Of a stretch of 64,000 bases of DNA, positions 56,901 through 64,000 are shown piece after piece. The DNA is from Longimicrobium terrae (GTDB lineage Bacteria; Gemmatimonadota; Gemmatimonadetes; Longimicrobiales; Longimicrobiaceae). The notes beneath the pieces were generated by a model that was given only the letters and a program-made list of their open reading frames with translations, searched no databases and was not told the DNA's origin. The stretch covers positions 682,001 through 746,000 of the forward strand of contig NZ_JACHIA010000001.1 of the NCBI RefSeq assembly GCF_014202995.1, written 5' to 3'. How positions within the stretch are numbered: the stretch's first letter is position 1; each line of letters starts with the position of its first letter. A program made the translations under genes and the position numbers.

Positions 56901-59900
56901 GCTGTCCGCCGTCTCCAGCGCGGCCTGCACGCGCTCCAGCCGCGCGGGCGGATGATGGCCGTTGGTGGAGGGATGATGGCCGTTCCCCCCGCCGCCGTTC
57001 GTCGCACCGCCGTTCGTCGCACCGCCGTTGGACAGGCCGCCGTTGGACAGGCCGCCGTTCGACGCGCCGCCGTTCGTCACACCGGCGCTGGCAAGGACCG
57101 GAGCCGCGGGCGCGCCGCTGATCAGCTCCAGCTGCCGCTGCATGATGGCGAGCTGCTGGGCAAACAGGTCCTGCATGGCCGAACCGCCCGCGGCCACCTG
57201 AACCTGCGCCTGCGCCTGCGCCGCGGCGGGCGCGGAGACGATCGCCATCGCCGGGACTTGGTTCACCGGAGCCGCGGGGGCATCGTGCACCGCTTCCGCC
57301 GGCGCGGGCGCGGCGGGCTCTTCGCCCGGGAGGGCGAAGTCCGCGGCCACCTCGCCCTCCAGGTGCTCCGCCAGCGCGTCGATGGTCGCCAACTCGCCCA
57401 GCAGGCGGCGGAACGGCACGCGCACGCCGTACGCCGTCTCCACGTTGCGGCTCAGCTGCATCAGCAGCAGCGAGTCGGCCCCCAGGTCCAGGAACTCGGC
57501 GGCGGGGTCAATCTCCCCCGGCCCCGTCCCCAGCAGGCGGGCAAAGGACTCCGTCAGGTGAAGGACGATCCGGGACAGGCGTCCCGAAAGCCGGGTCGGT
57601 TCGGTGTGCACGGGCGGTTGCGTCAGTTCGGGGGAGCGGGGCGCGTCGGAACGCACGGGGTCCGGCATGGGCGTCTCCGCGGCGGGCGCGGGCGAAGCGG
57701 CTGCGCGCGGCTGCACCCGGTGCACCGTGCGCTCGAACGGATAGGTGGGAAGGTGAAGCTTGCGTCGCGCCTGGCCCCCGCGCGGCGCGGACCAGTCCAG
57801 CGCCACGCCCGCGGCCCACAGCGCGCCCGCGGCGTCCAGAAAGGCCAGGTCCGCCGGGGCCGGCCTGTCCGGACGCGGCAGGCTGCGGACGATCACCCGC
57901 CCCGCGCCGCCCGCGCTGCGCCGGGCAAAGGTGCCCAGCGTTTCGCCCGGGCCCACTTCCAGCAGCACGCGGTCCGCGTCTTCCAGCAGCCGCGCCACGC
58001 CGTCGCCAAAGCGGACGGTTTCGCGCAGGTGGCGCACCCAGTACCCGGCGTCCGTCGCCTGCGCGGCGGTGATCCAGTCGCCGGTGACGTTGGACAGAAA
58101 GGGGATGGACGGCGCGGCCGGACGGGCGGCGCGCACTTCCCCGGCAAAGGCGGCCAGGATGGGCTCCATCGCCGCGGAGTGGAACGCGTGCGAGGTGTGC
58201 AGCCGGCGCGCATCCACGCCGCGCCCGGCCAGCAGCGCCTCCATGGCGTCGATCTCCGCCATCCCGCCCGACACCACGCAGTGCGCCGCGCCGTTGACGG
58301 CGGCCATCGACAGCGAGGCGGGAAGGAGCGCGGCGAGTTCCGTTTCCGGCATGGGGACGGCGAGCATGGCCCCGGCGGGAAGCGACTGCATCAGCCGCCC
58401 GCGCGCCGCCACCAGCCGCAGCGCCGCCTCCAGCGAAAACACGCCGGCCAGGCAGGCGGCCACGTACTCGCCGATGCTGTGGCCCAGCATGGACTCCGGC
58501 TGCACGCCGCGGCTCATCCACAGCCTGGCCAGCGCGTACTCCGTCACGAACAGCGCGGGCTGGGTGATGCGCGTTTCCCGCAGCAGCGCGTTGGCCTCGT
58601 CTTCGCCGCCCGCGGCGGGAAAGAGGGCGTGGCGCAGGTCCATCTCCAGGGCGGGGGCCAGCAGGGCGGCGCAGCGGTCGATCTCCGCGCGATAGACGGG
58701 CTCGCGCTCGTACAACTCGCGCCCCATTCCCGCGTACTGGCTTCCCTGCCCCGGAAAGAGAAAGGCGACCGGCGGCGTGCGGCCGGCGGCCCTGCGCGCG
58801 GCGGACGCGGGACGGGCCAGCGCCTCGCGCACGGCATCCACGTCGCGCGCGGCGGCGGCCCAGCGGTACGGGTGCTCGGCGCGCCCGTCCTGGAGCGTGT
58901 ACGCCACGTCCGCCAGCGCGAGACCGGGATTCTGCTCGAGGTGGGCGGCCAGGTTGGCGCGCATCCGTTCCAGCGCGGCCTCGCTGCGCGCGCTCAAGGC
59001 GATGAGCTGCGGCGCGTCCGTGGCGGGCGGGGCGGCGGCCTCCGGCGCTTCCTCAAGCACCACGTGCGCGTTGGTGCCGCCGATGCCGAACGAGCTCACC
59101 CCGGCCATGCGCGGCGCGCCATCGCTCTCCCACGGACGGAGCTGGGCGTTCACGTAGAAGGGCGAATCGTCCAGCCCCGTCTCGGGGTTGGCGGAGCGGA
59201 AGTGCAGCGTGGGCGGCAGGGCGCGGTGCTTGAGCGCCAGCACGGTCTTGATGAAGCCGGCCACGCCCGCCGCCGTGTCCAGGTGCCCGATGTTGCTCTT
59301 GACCGCGCCCAGCGCGACGGAGGCCTTTGCCGCCGGGCCGAACGCGCTGCGCAGCGCCGCGATCTCGATGGGGTCGCCCAGCGGCGTGGCCGTGCCGTGC
59401 GTTTCCACGTACGAGATTTCCGACGGATCCACCCCGGCCAGTGCGACCGCTTCGGTGATGGCCCGCGCCTGCCCCTGCACGCTGGGCGCGGTGAAGCCGA
59501 TCTTTTCCGCGCCGTCGTTGTTGATGGCGGAGCCGCGCACCACCGCGTGGATGGTGTCGCCGTCGCGCAGTGCATCCACCATCCGCTTGAGCGCCACCAC
59601 GCCGGCGCCGGAGCCCACGATGGTGCCCGCCGCGTCCGCGTCGAACGAGCGGCAGTGCCCGTCCGGCGACTTGATGCCGCCTTCCTGGTACAGGTAGCCG
59701 CCCACCTGGTCCGGCCAGATGGACACGCCGCCGGCCAGCGCCACGTCGCACTCGCGGTTCAGCAGGCTCTGGCAGGCCAGGTGAATGGCCACCAGCGACG
59801 TGCTGCACGCCGTCTGCACCACCACGCTGGGGCCGCGCAGCCCCAGGCGGTACGACACGCGGGTGGTGAGGAAGTCCTTGTCATTGCTGAAGACGGCAAG

Positions 59901-60344
59901 CTCGCCCGGGACCGACGACGCGATCTCGGGGTCCGCCATGACCCACGACAGGTACGGGCTGAAGCCGGAGCCCGCGTACACGCCGATGTCGCCGGCAAAG
60001 CGCGCCGGGTCCACGCCCGCGTCTTCCAGCGCGCCCCAGGCGCACTCCAGAAACACGCGGTGCTGCGGATCCAGCACCTGCGCCTCGCGCTGGCTTACGC
60101 CAAAGAAACCGGCGTCGAAGGCGAAGGCGTCGTCCAGCGCGCCGTGCGCGCCCACGAACCGCGGGTCGCGCAGCAGCTCCGGCGCGATCCCCGCGCGCAC
60201 GAGTTCGTCCTGCGCAAAGAAGGTGATGGATTCCACCCCCGCGCTCAGGTTCTTCCAGTATTCATCCGTGTCGCGGGCCCCGGGAAAGCGACCGCTCATT
60301 CCCACGACGGCGATGTCGCTTTCCCGATCTTCCTGCTGCTGCAT
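44976..60344 (-). CDS. PKS-NRPS hybrid: KS-AT-ACP-AMT-C-A-(PCP)4-C-A-PCP-C-A-PCP
   Basis: This 5122-residue megasynthase starts at ATG 60344 after AGAGGAAG. KS: active Cys180 (TACSTS), HGTAT and NIGH intact. AT: GHSIGEY with Ser623 and HAFH, the malonyl pattern. There is no ketoreductase. ACP: Ser958 in DLGADS. An Asn-Gly-Gly-rich linker spans about 1089-1132. Class III aminotransferase: about 1190-1580, PLP Lys1459 in [14 protein letters not shown], as in iturin/mycosubtilin-type synthases, which turn a beta-keto thioester into a beta-amino one. C1: HHIAADG about 1775. A1: pocket D-L-T-K-V-G-H-V-G, the Asp code. Four tandem PCPs: 2603-2998. C2: [10 protein letters not shown]2: pocket D-G-R-N-L-G-L-T-A, unassigned. 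PCP. C3: [10 protein letters not shown]3: pocket D-A-F-Y-L-G-M-A-W, Leu-like. PCP. No epimerase or thioesterase; the chain passes to the next gene. Confidence 0.95.
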   Translation of the reverse strand: MQQQEDRESDIAVVGMSGRFPGARDTDEYWKNLSAGVESITFFAQDELVRAGIAPELLRDPRFVGAHGALDDAFAFDAGFFGVSQREAQVLDPQHRVFLECAWGALEDAGVDPARFAGDIGVYAGSGFSPYLSWVMADPEIASSVPGELAVFSNDKDFLTTRVSYRLGLRGPSVVVQTACSTSLVAIHLACQSLLNRECDVALAGGVSIWPDQVGGYLYQEGGIKSPDGHCRSFDADAAGTIVGSGAGVVALKRMVDALRDGDTIHAVVRGSAINNDGAEKIGFTAPSVQGQARAITEAVALAGVDPSEISYVETHGTATPLGDPIEIAALRSAFGPAAKASVALGAVKSNIGHLDTAAGVAGFIKTVLALKHRALPPTLHFRSANPETGLDDSPFYVNAQLRPWESDGAPRMAGVSSFGIGGTNAHVVLEEAPEAAAPPATDAPQLIALSARSEAALERMRANLAAHLEQNPGLALADVAYTLQDGRAEHPYRWAAAARDVDAVREALARPASAARRAAGRTPPVAFLFPGQGSQYAGMGRELYEREPVYRAEIDRCAALLAPALEMDLRHALFPAAGGEDEANALLRETRITQPALFVTEYALARLWMSRGVQPESMLGHSIGEYVAACLAGVFSLEAALRLVAARGRLMQSLPAGAMLAVPMPETELAALLPASLSMAAVNGAAHCVVSGGMAEIDAMEALLAGRGVDARRLHTSHAFHSAAMEPILAAFAGEVRAARPAAPSIPFLSNVTGDWITAAQATDAGYWVRHLRETVRFGDGVARLLEDADRVLLEVGPGETLGTFARRSAGGAGRVIVRSLPRPDRPAPADLAFLDAAGALWAAGVALDWSAPRGGQARRKLHLPTYPFERTVHRVQPRAAASPAPAAETPMPDPVRSDAPRSPELTQPPVHTEPTRLSGRLSRIVLHLTESFARLLGTGPGEIDPAAEFLDLGADSLLLMQLSRNVETAYGVRVPFRRLLGELATIDALAEHLEGEVAADFALPGEEPAAPAPAEAVHDAPAAPVNQVPAMAIVSAPAAAQAQAQVQVAAGGSAMQDLFAQQLAIMQRQLELISGAPAAPVLASAGVTNGGASNGGLSNGGLSNGGATNGGATNGGGGNGHHPSTNGHHPPARLERVQAALETADSATPETAAAPATHGPHRPVSATMGQGGGFDERQEAHFRSLVQRYTQRTRGSKEYAAHHRPHLSDNRAALGFRLATKELLYPIVGERSQGSRLWDVDGNEYIDFTSGFGVHFFGHRPDFIVAAVEEQLRRGFHTGPQSDLAGPAAELFRELTGMERVTFCNTGSEAVMTALRVARAATGRDRVLMFETSYHGCFDGILARPVPGKAAAPRSRPVAPGTTQGMVDDIVVLPYGAPETLEYLRAHAGELAAVLVEPIQNNNTGNQPREFLHEVRALTERSGTVLIFDEMITGLRMGHRGAQGHYGIEADLATYGKVIGGGMPAGVLAGKAKFMDAIDGGQWSFGDDSYPAANQTFFAGTFCKHPATMAAAYAVLTHLKEQGPALYDRLHARMDRLVAGLRAVLAEEDVPVEVTHAHSSFRFVFRPQDPFVDLLFYHMLERGIYVWEGRGCFLSTAHTDEDCDALVDALRDSIHALRDGGFLPPRPGGEPVDGHSIAPAAARGPRTFALTPAQSQVWVHAQFGDEQSRAYNEHFVIGVRGALNVGAVRAAVADLVAHHESLRTVFDASGEVQHVLPSVDIPLFVNDAPAGASGPEQLAHGVAGVFDLETGPLFRVYVHGNGPEHTVLQFVVHHIAADGMSLDLLKRDLETAYEARSAGRAPVLPPAMQFSEYERLFAEHAESYAAREAEWLAGFEGAGPTALPFDRPRALFPTQRAGYTAWWLPADVSARIRELGRRQGCTPFMTLTAGLLATLHRATGQDDLVLGISSSGRPFTGSESLVGHCVDVLPVRSRAEGDIGAQRFMKQVRGWLLDAYEHEVFAYGRLHEKRQGRRDPSAAPLISVEINMEPGAPGGDGTPRFAGMEMAPVEGFGPAFTRWDIHIDAADTGSEFILHCTFNADLLEQSTVERLMGQMERVLDQMAAADVPLAELDLLGAAGRGELLDAGKGAESAVPADATVHRMFEAQAARTPDAVALVCEDESFTYSALNERANRLAHHLRGLGVGPDVPVAMLLERGPEMIVALLGVMKAGGAYVALDTGYPAERLAFMLADSGAAALITRGALAGRVGAGAVPVVLLDESAAFAGESAENPEGGAGAEHLAYLVYTSGSTGQPKGVAVEHRNLSNYLFGLRDTLGLEPGASYATVSTLAADLGNTVVFSALAWGGTLHVIAEARILSGDDVAEYFARHRIDCLKITPSHLAALQTGGDPRRVLPRRWLVLGGEASSLPWVDEIVRAAPECAVFNHYGPTETTVGALTFRVTPDRPDTQSRTLVLGRPLPNYQVMVVDTGLRPVPVGVPGELLIGGAGVARGYLRRAELTDERFIPNPFGAGRLYRTGDRARLLPDGNVEFLGRMDQQVKVRGFRVEPGEVEAALRARPGVHDAAVVARPDAAGEVQLVAYVVGTAEAGALRAELGRTLPEYMVPSAFVSMNVLPLTANGKVDRAALPAPTAAAHAVTRFTAPRTPVEEVLAGIFAQVLKRDRVDVHDSFFALGGHSLNATRVLARAKGVLGVALKPVDLFNAETVAKLAAHVESIRAAASGIAPPVLPGPDAEEPAGPKIVGPRTPVEEVLAGIFAQVLKKDRVSVHDSFFELGGHSLNATRVLARAKGVLGVALKPVDLFNAETVAKLAAHVENIRAAETGIAPPVLPGPDAEEVAEPKFVAPRTPVEEVLAGIFAQVLKIDRVSVDDSFFDLGGHSLNATRVLARAKGVLGVALKPVDLFNAETVAKLAARVEQIRAAQTAPAPAVLPAPEPAAQAFAAPRTPVEEVLAGIFADVLKVEQVSIHDSFFDLGGHSLNATRVGARARAVFGTPIKPRDLFEAPTVAGLAARVEGIRRKQQGLLPPVTPVARTDAMRLSFAQERLWFLDQLQPGSAAYNRPMALRLNGALDERALGRALDEVVRRHESLRTVFVERDGVPMQVINPASTFVLNVTDLSGMEEDEREAEALRLASDEANRAFDLSAGPLFRGGLLRLAADEHVLLLTIHHVVSDGWSLAVLFGELAALYGAFRDGRRAELPELVVQYADYAAWQREHLAGDALEKQLAWWTERLAGAPALLELPTDHPRPAVPTHRGAYEQASFPGLAPRLNALARKEGATMYMVLLGLFQVLLAKYAGTEDVVVGSPIAGRTSPEVEGVIGFFVNTLALRTRLDGDPTFREVLGRVREMTLAAYEHQEVPFEKLVEALHPERSLAHSPLFQVMFTIDSATGSEPSGVVLPGLRVQDLTQGADAVKFDLTLHFAESATDLWASLGYSTELFHQGTAERMLQHLEQTMEQVAANPELRLSQLELLSPAERTRVVREWNDTDAGPADVCVHTLFEAQAERTPGAVAVRAGERDVTYAELNARANRLAHHLVALGVRPDARVALCMERGVEIAEGLLAILKAGGCYVPLDPDYPADRLRQMMLDSAPAALIAHTPVDGVLDALTAGMDLPVIRLDADAAAWAELPETNPEVEVTPDHLCYVIYTSGSTGRPKGVMNQHATVANRVAWASRAFALGAADAVLCKTSLNFDGHVRELFLPWSVGARVVMARAGGQRDPGYMVDVILRERITTVNLVPTMLQLLLEYPEFERCTGLARILCGGEALPGALLERFRERFAGTALHNLYGPSEAATALSSLHCGAEQARATVPVGRPIANTRVYLLDPAGRPVPVGVAGELYIGGTGVARGYLDRPAQTAERFVPDPFSAEHGARLYRTGDLCRWLADGAVEFLGRNDFQVKVRGFRIELGEIEARLDEAAGVREAVVMGRLDATGQTRLVAWYTGSDEADAQSLRAHLSARLPDYMVPAAYVRLERLPLTPSGKLDRGALPEPGGDAFATRGWEAPAGEAETAVAAIWADVLGVERVGRWDHFFELGGHSLRAVQVVSRVRQEMGMEAALGDVFVYPVLADFALALGQALRSELPEIERAHRDERLDLSFAQQRLWFLDRMGSAGTAYHVPARLRLRGELDREALGRTLDRIVERHETLRTVFAQEEGEPAQRILPIDESRFQLAFEDVSDHADPAAELRRAMAEEVAAPFDLERGPVIRGRLLRLAADDHVLLITMHHIASDAWSMGLLVNELGVYYRAFLRGDADPLPPLAVQYADYAAWQRRWLDRDVLQRQVDYWKHTLAGVPEVLELPSDRPRPAHQDFAGGRVRFTLDEALTAGLKALARRHRTTLYTTLLAGWATVLGRLSGQADLVVGTPAANRGRREIEGLIGFFVNTLALRMDLSGAPTVAELLGRVNARALDAQQHQDIPFERVVELVQPARSLSHSPLFQVMFVWENTPGGTLDLPGLTVEGVEGGEQLIAKYDLSLFGEESGGRILGGATFATSLFDAATVERWMGYLRNVLRGMVEDERQRVDAIPLLPEAERLRLVDEWNRTERPYPADVCLHEMFAAHVAGRPDEVAMEWGEVSLTYAQLDERTNRLANHLARLGVGPDARVGVMLERGPELIISILAVLKAGGCYVPLDPSYPAERLRMMLADAGASVLVTMGSSGDAAAEGMRTVSLDGDAEVIAAESADTPASGATAENLAYIVYTSGSTGRPKGVMVSHRNVVQLVVGTDYVRFAPGDRIAQASNASFDALAFETWGALLNGATLVGIGRDVLLSPPALRAFLRERRVTTLYQTTALLNQLSREQPDIFDSLREVLFGGQAVDADGVRRILAGGRPQRLLHMYGPTETTAWSSWQQVEHVPEGATTVSVGRATANQRVYLLDGALQPVPVGVPGEAYVGGEGVVRGYLDRPGLTADRFLPDPFAAKPGARMYRTGDRLRWTAEGTLEFVGRVDEQVKIRGFRIEPGEVENALCAHPWVDEARVIPREDEPGEHRLVAYVVGEVNAHELREFLAETLPEYMLPAAFVVLERLPLTPNGKLDVRALPAPEYAGGEDRYVAPRTPVEEALAAIWAEVLRVDQVGVNDHFFGLGGHSLLIMRLIARVQGAFGLELSIRTVFSAPTLEAMAAEIERKVYEDILEMTDAQAQQLAELNPVAGD
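51350..52538 (-). repeat. Four tandem peptidyl-carrier-protein repeats inside the hybrid synthase
   Basis: Units start at 52538, 52235, 51932 and 51638, so the spacing is 303, 303 and 294 bases. Each encodes [14 protein letters not shown], a [15 protein letters not shown] carrier motif with the phosphopantetheine serine, and a linker. Units 1-3 share [20 protein letters not shown] without change, so they look like recent duplications. Unit 4 is more diverged ([19 protein letters not shown]) and leads into the next condensation domain. All four serines are present, so all four could be loaded. Confidence 0.95.
56950..57079 (-). repeat. Asn-Gly-Gly repeat linker before the aminotransferase domain
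   Basis: About 15-base units built on GCCGTTCGTCGCACC and GCCGTTGGACAGGCC alternate. They encode repeats such as NGGAT and NGGLS, followed by two NGHHP repeats. The segment is a flexible interdomain linker between the ACP and the class III aminotransferase. Confidence 0.85.
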
Positions 60345-60558
60345 GTGACTTCCTCTGTGGTTTACCGGAACCGGCCGTTCACCGCCCCGGCGGGCGCATC
60401 AGGTGAATTCCGTCCTCTTTCGGGAGCACCGAACCGCGTGTCGGGCCCGCGCCGCGAAGCATCCGCGGCGCGGAACCCGGGGTCCATCCAAACGCGTGGG
60501 GTCCAGCGGGTACTGCCCTGCTTCCAGTCGGATACTGACGATCGGGTACGGCCCGTGA

Positions 60559-63500
60559 TCAGCCGCGTCGGCGCGCGGACCGCCGTTCCTGCGCCCGCGC
60601 GCGGCTCGCCGCCAGCGCGGGGTCTTCGCCCTGCTCGCCCTCGCCCAGAAAGGCGGCGAGCGCCTCCACCGTGGTGTGGCGGAACAGGTCCACCATCTTC
60701 AGCCCGCCCTTGATCTCCCGCAGGCTGCTGAACACGCGGTACAGCAGCAGGCTGGTTCCGCCCAGGTCAAAGAAGTTGTCCGTCACGCCCGGCGCGGGCA
60801 CGCCCAGCACTTCCCGCCACACCTCGGCCACCTTGTGCTCCAGCGCGTTGCGCGGCGGAAGCGCGTCCGCCGTCCCCGCGAACTCCGGCGCGGGAAGCGC
60901 CTTGCGGTCCAGCTTGCCGTTGGGCGTCAGCGGCAGCGCGTTCATGATGACGAACGCGGCGGGCACCATGTACTCCGGCAGGCTCTGCCGCAGGTGCGCC
61001 CGCAGCGCGTCCGCATCCACCTCTCCCGCCACGTACGCGGCCAGACGCTTCTCGCCCGGCGCGTCCTCGCGCGCCACGACCACGCAGTCGCGCACGGCGT
61101 CGTGGCGGCGCAGCGCCGTCTCGATCTCGCCCAGTTCGATGCGGTAGCCGCGCACCTTTACCTGCGCGTCCACGCGGCCCAGGTATTCCAGATTTCCGGT
61201 GGATGTCCAGCGCACGCGGTCCCCCGTGCGGTACATCCGCTCGCCCGGCGCCGTCGTGAAGGGATCGGGGATGAAGCGCTCCGCCGTCAGCGCCGCGCGT
61301 CCCAGGTAGCCGCGCGCCAGCCCGCGTCCGGCGAGGTACAGCTCGCCCGCGACGCCGACGGGAACCGGCCGCTGCCCCGCATCCAGCACGTACGCCCGCG
61401 TGTTGCTGATCGGCCGACCGATGGTCGGCGCGGCGCCTGCGAGGCGGTGCGTCCACGTGCTGTACGTCGTGTCCTCCGACGGGCCGTACAGGTCGTATAC
61501 GCGCTGGATTCCATGCGCGTACAGTGCATCCACCAGCTCCGTGCGCAGCGGCTCGCCCGCCAGGTTGACGGTCGATACGCCCGCCGGGATGCCGCCGTTG
61601 GCCAGCAGCGCCGCCGCGGCGCTGGGGACGGTGTTCAGCAGCCGCACCTCCGCGATCGCGGGAGCCGTGGGAAGCGCCAGCGCGTTCTCCACGATGATCA
61701 CCCGTCCGCCGAGCGAGAGCGGCAGGAACAGCTCGTAGACGGAAAGGTCGAAGCAGATGGAGGTGCAGGCGAGCATTCCGCCCAGTTCCTCCGCCGTGTG
61801 CAGATCCGTCGCCCAGGTCAGCAGCGCGACGGCATTCTCGTGCTCGATCGCGACGCCCTTGGGGACACCCGTGCTGCCGGACGTGTAGATCAGATACGCG
61901 AGATTACGCGCATCCGCCCGCTTCCCGAGCCCATCCGCCGATTCCGCCGCGATCGCCGCCGCCGTGACGGCTTCATCGACCGAGACGATGCGAACGCCGT
62001 CCTCCACCGGCAGCGATCCGCGCAGCGACTCCTGCGTCAGCATCACGGCCACGCGTGCGTCGCGCAGCGTAAACGCGAGGCGGTCCGCGGGATACGCGGG
62101 GTCCAGCGGCACGTACGCCCCGCCCGCCTTGAGGACGGCCATCATCGCGACCAGCATCTCCACGCCGCGCACCAGCCCGATCGCCACGCGCGTCTCCGCA
62201 CCCACGCCCAGCGCGACGAGGTGGTGCGCCAGGCGGTTGGCCCGTGCATCCAGCTCCGCGTACGTCACCGACTGCGTGCCGTCCGTCGCCGCCATCGCAT
62301 GCGGCGTCCGACTGGCCTGCGCCTCGAACAGCGTGTGAATGCAGGCGTCCGCCGGATACGGCGCTTCGGTGCGATTGAACTCATCCACCACCACCGCGCG
62401 CTCGGCGTCGTCCAGCAGGTCCAGCTCGCCGATGCGCACGTCCGCATCCGCCGTCACCTGATCCAGCACGCGGTACAGGCGGTCCAGCATCGTCACGATG
62501 GAGGCGCGGTCGAACAGGTCCGACGCGTACTCCATCTCGCCGTGCACCGCGTCGCCGTCCGGCGCCAGCGCCAGGGAGAGGTCGAACTTGGTGGTGGCGA
62601 TCTCCATCTCCACCGGGCGCGTGCGCGGACCGGCGCCGTCGTCGCCCGCGTGGTCCATGTTGAGCGCGAACGTCACCTGCACGACCGGCGCGTGGCTCAG
62701 CGAGCGCTCCGGCTGCAGCGCCTCCACCAGCCGCTCAAAGGGCAGCTCCTGGTGCTCCCACCCGCCCAGCGTCACGTCGCGGACGCGGCGCACCACCTCG
62801 CGAAATGTGGGGTTGCCGCCCAGGTCCGTGCGCAGCACCAGCGTGTTGACGAAGAAGCCGATCAGCTCCTCCACCTCGCGGCGCGTGCGTCCCGCGATGG
62901 GGCTGCCCACCACCACGTCGTCCGTCGCGGCGTACTTGCCCAGCAGCACCTGAAACGCGCCCAGCAGCACCATGTACAGCGTGGCGCCCTCGGCCCGGGC
63001 CAGCGCGCCCAAGCGCTCCACCACATGCGCGGGGATATGCACCGGCTCGTGCCCGCCGCGGTAGCTCTGCATCACCGGGCGCGGGCGGTCCGTGGGCAGC
63101 TCCAGCAGCGGCGGCGCATCTCCCAGCCGCTCCGTCCAGTACGCCAGCTGCCGGTGTAGCGCGTCGCCGCGAAGCTGCTGGCGCTGCCACACCGCGAAGT
63201 CGGCGTACTGCACCGCCAGCGGGGCCAGCGGCGACGCGCGCCCGGCGGTGAACGCGTCGTACAGCGTCCACAGCTCGCGGAACAGCACCGGCAGGCTCCA
63301 CCCGTCGGTGACGATGTGGTGCATGCACACCAGCAGCACGTGGTCGTCATCCGCCAGCCGCAGCAGCGCGGCCACCACCAGCGGGCCGGCCGCCAGATCG
63401 AACGGCCGCGCCGCCGCCTCGCCCACCATCCGCCGCACCTCCGCCTCGCCATCCACCTCCACCACGGGAAGCGAGACGCCGGCAAAGGGGTTGATGACCT

Positions 63501-64000
63501 GCACCGGGGCGCCGTTCGCCTCGGGGAACACCGTGCGCAGCGCCTCGTGGCGATGGACCACCTCGCCCAGCGCGTGCTCCAGCGCGGCCGCGTTCAGCGC
63601 GCCCTCCACCCGCACCGCGACGGGCACGTTGTACGAGGCGCCGTCCGGCTCCATGCGATCCAGAAACCACAGCCGCTCCTGCGCAAACGACAGCGAAAGC
63701 CCGCCGTTACGCTCCACCGGCACCACCGGCGGAAGCTGCGGCAGCCCCGCGCGGCGCAGCGCCTCCACCCGCTCCGCCACGCGCGCCACCGTGGGCGCCT
63801 CAAACAGCTGGCGCAGCGGCAGCTCCACGCCGAACACGGCCCGCACGCGGGACACCACGCGCGTGGCGAGCAGCGAGTGCCCGCCGAGCGCAAAGAAATC
63901 GTCGTGCACGCCCGCGCGCGGCACGCCCAGCACCTCGGCCCAGATCCCGGCGAGAACCTCTTCCGCCGGGGTGCGCGGGGCGGCGTACGCGTCGGCCTGC
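60559..64000 (-). CDS. NRPS, C-terminal part: PCP-C-A(Gly/Ala)-PCP with docking tail
   Basis: The frame is open to the right edge, so the N-terminus is missing. Visible domains: a carrier protein ([15 protein letters not shown]) near the edge; condensation (HHIVTDGWS); adenylation (YTSGSTGVPKG, YGPSED, YRTGD, NGKLDRK); a carrier protein (FFDLGGTSLLLYRV); then about 45 residues ending in an Arg-rich helix. The pocket read by eye is D-L-Y-N-N-A-L-T-Y, a pattern associated with small residues (Ala or Gly). The last carrier and its tail (VDLFRHTTVEALAAFL, then Ala/Arg-rich) resemble carrier-docking ends that hand over to a ketosynthase. The next gene begins with one after a 214-base gap. It supplies the aminoacyl or peptidyl chain that the KS extends. 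Confidence 0.92.
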   Translation of the reverse strand, partial: QADAYAAPRTPAEEVLAGIWAEVLGVPRAGVHDDFFALGGHSLLATRVVSRVRAVFGVELPLRQLFEAPTVARVAERVEALRRAGLPQLPPVVPVERNGGLSLSFAQERLWFLDRMEPDGASYNVPVAVRVEGALNAAALEHALGEVVHRHEALRTVFPEANGAPVQVINPFAGVSLPVVEVDGEAEVRRMVGEAAARPFDLAAGPLVVAALLRLADDDHVLLVCMHHIVTDGWSLPVLFRELWTLYDAFTAGRASPLAPLAVQYADFAVWQRQQLRGDALHRQLAYWTERLGDAPPLLELPTDRPRPVMQSYRGGHEPVHIPAHVVERLGALARAEGATLYMVLLGAFQVLLGKYAATDDVVVGSPIAGRTRREVEELIGFFVNTLVLRTDLGGNPTFREVVRRVRDVTLGGWEHQELPFERLVEALQPERSLSHAPVVQVTFALNMDHAGDDGAGPRTRPVEMEIATTKFDLSLALAPDGDAVHGEMEYASDLFDRASIVTMLDRLYRVLDQVTADADVRIGELDLLDDAERAVVVDEFNRTEAPYPADACIHTLFEAQASRTPHAMAATDGTQSVTYAELDARANRLAHHLVALGVGAETRVAIGLVRGVEMLVAMMAVLKAGGAYVPLDPAYPADRLAFTLRDARVAVMLTQESLRGSLPVEDGVRIVSVDEAVTAAAIAAESADGLGKRADARNLAYLIYTSGSTGVPKGVAIEHENAVALLTWATDLHTAEELGGMLACTSICFDLSVYELFLPLSLGGRVIIVENALALPTAPAIAEVRLLNTVPSAAAALLANGGIPAGVSTVNLAGEPLRTELVDALYAHGIQRVYDLYGPSEDTTYSTWTHRLAGAAPTIGRPISNTRAYVLDAGQRPVPVGVAGELYLAGRGLARGYLGRAALTAERFIPDPFTTAPGERMYRTGDRVRWTSTGNLEYLGRVDAQVKVRGYRIELGEIETALRRHDAVRDCVVVAREDAPGEKRLAAYVAGEVDADALRAHLRQSLPEYMVPAAFVIMNALPLTPNGKLDRKALPAPEFAGTADALPPRNALEHKVAEVWREVLGVPAPGVTDNFFDLGGTSLLLYRVFSSLREIKGGLKMVDLFRHTTVEALAAFLGEGEQGEDPALAASRARAQERRSARRRG

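Overview
The window is uniformly GC-rich (roughly 70%) chromosomal DNA. Its gene content is an orphan duplicated MacB-type permease, a ThuA-like lipoprotein, a TonB-dependent receptor, a short UvrA-like ATPase and a fused alpha/beta 2-oxoacid dehydrogenase E1. Together with dispersed intergenic repeats this suits a Gemmatimonadota bacterium of the Longimicrobium type. That assignment is inference; there is no rRNA or other marker gene in the window.

Left part (1-16.4 kb), mixed functions: an alpha-hydroxy-acid oxidase cut by the left edge; a decayed UvrA-like fragment; a small membrane protein in AT-richer DNA; an intact UvrA-like ATPase; a two-gene unit of amino-acid permease and class I/II aminotransferase; a ThuA-like lipoprotein; a three-gene unit (small His/Cys-rich exported protein, TonB-dependent receptor, beta-propeller-like lipoprotein with a Cys cluster) that may handle copper or another metal; a fused E1 of a branched-chain-type 2-oxoacid dehydrogenase; and one small ORF. 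Intergenic spaces carry copies of one mosaic repeat family, a 38-bp tandem array and several strong hairpins.

Middle part (17-27 kb), all minus strand: a MacB-type permease, a MacA-type adaptor, a MacB-type ATPase, a TolC-type outer-membrane channel, an NtrC-type sigma-54 activator and an NtrY-type sensor kinase. This is a tripartite exporter next to its own two-component pair. A sigma-54-like promoter lies just before the adaptor gene.

Right part (27.2-64 kb), all minus strand and mostly overlapping or tightly spaced: one large biosynthetic operon that continues past the right edge. In transcription order it encodes an NRPS ending in PCP-C-A-PCP; a 5122-residue PKS-NRPS hybrid (KS-AT-ACP-aminotransferase-C-A-PCP-PCP-PCP-PCP-C-A-PCP-C-A-PCP); a terminal NRPS (C-A-PCP-TE); two ABC exporter subunits; and a block of small-molecule enzymes (class I aminotransferase, carbamoyltransferase, GHMP kinase, cysteine-synthase-like PLP enzyme, ATP-grasp ligase, argininosuccinate-lyase-like enzyme, two methyltransferases). 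Specificity pockets read by eye give Gly/Ala, then a malonyl unit aminated at the beta carbon, then Asp, an unassigned residue, a Leu-like residue and Asn, with thioesterase release. The tailoring block resembles arginine biosynthesis without argininosuccinate synthetase. I propose that it makes a 2,3-diaminopropionate- or ureidoalanine-type building block. The four tandem carrier domains, the in-line aminotransferase without a ketoreductase, and the arginine-like precursor block are the most novel parts of the window.
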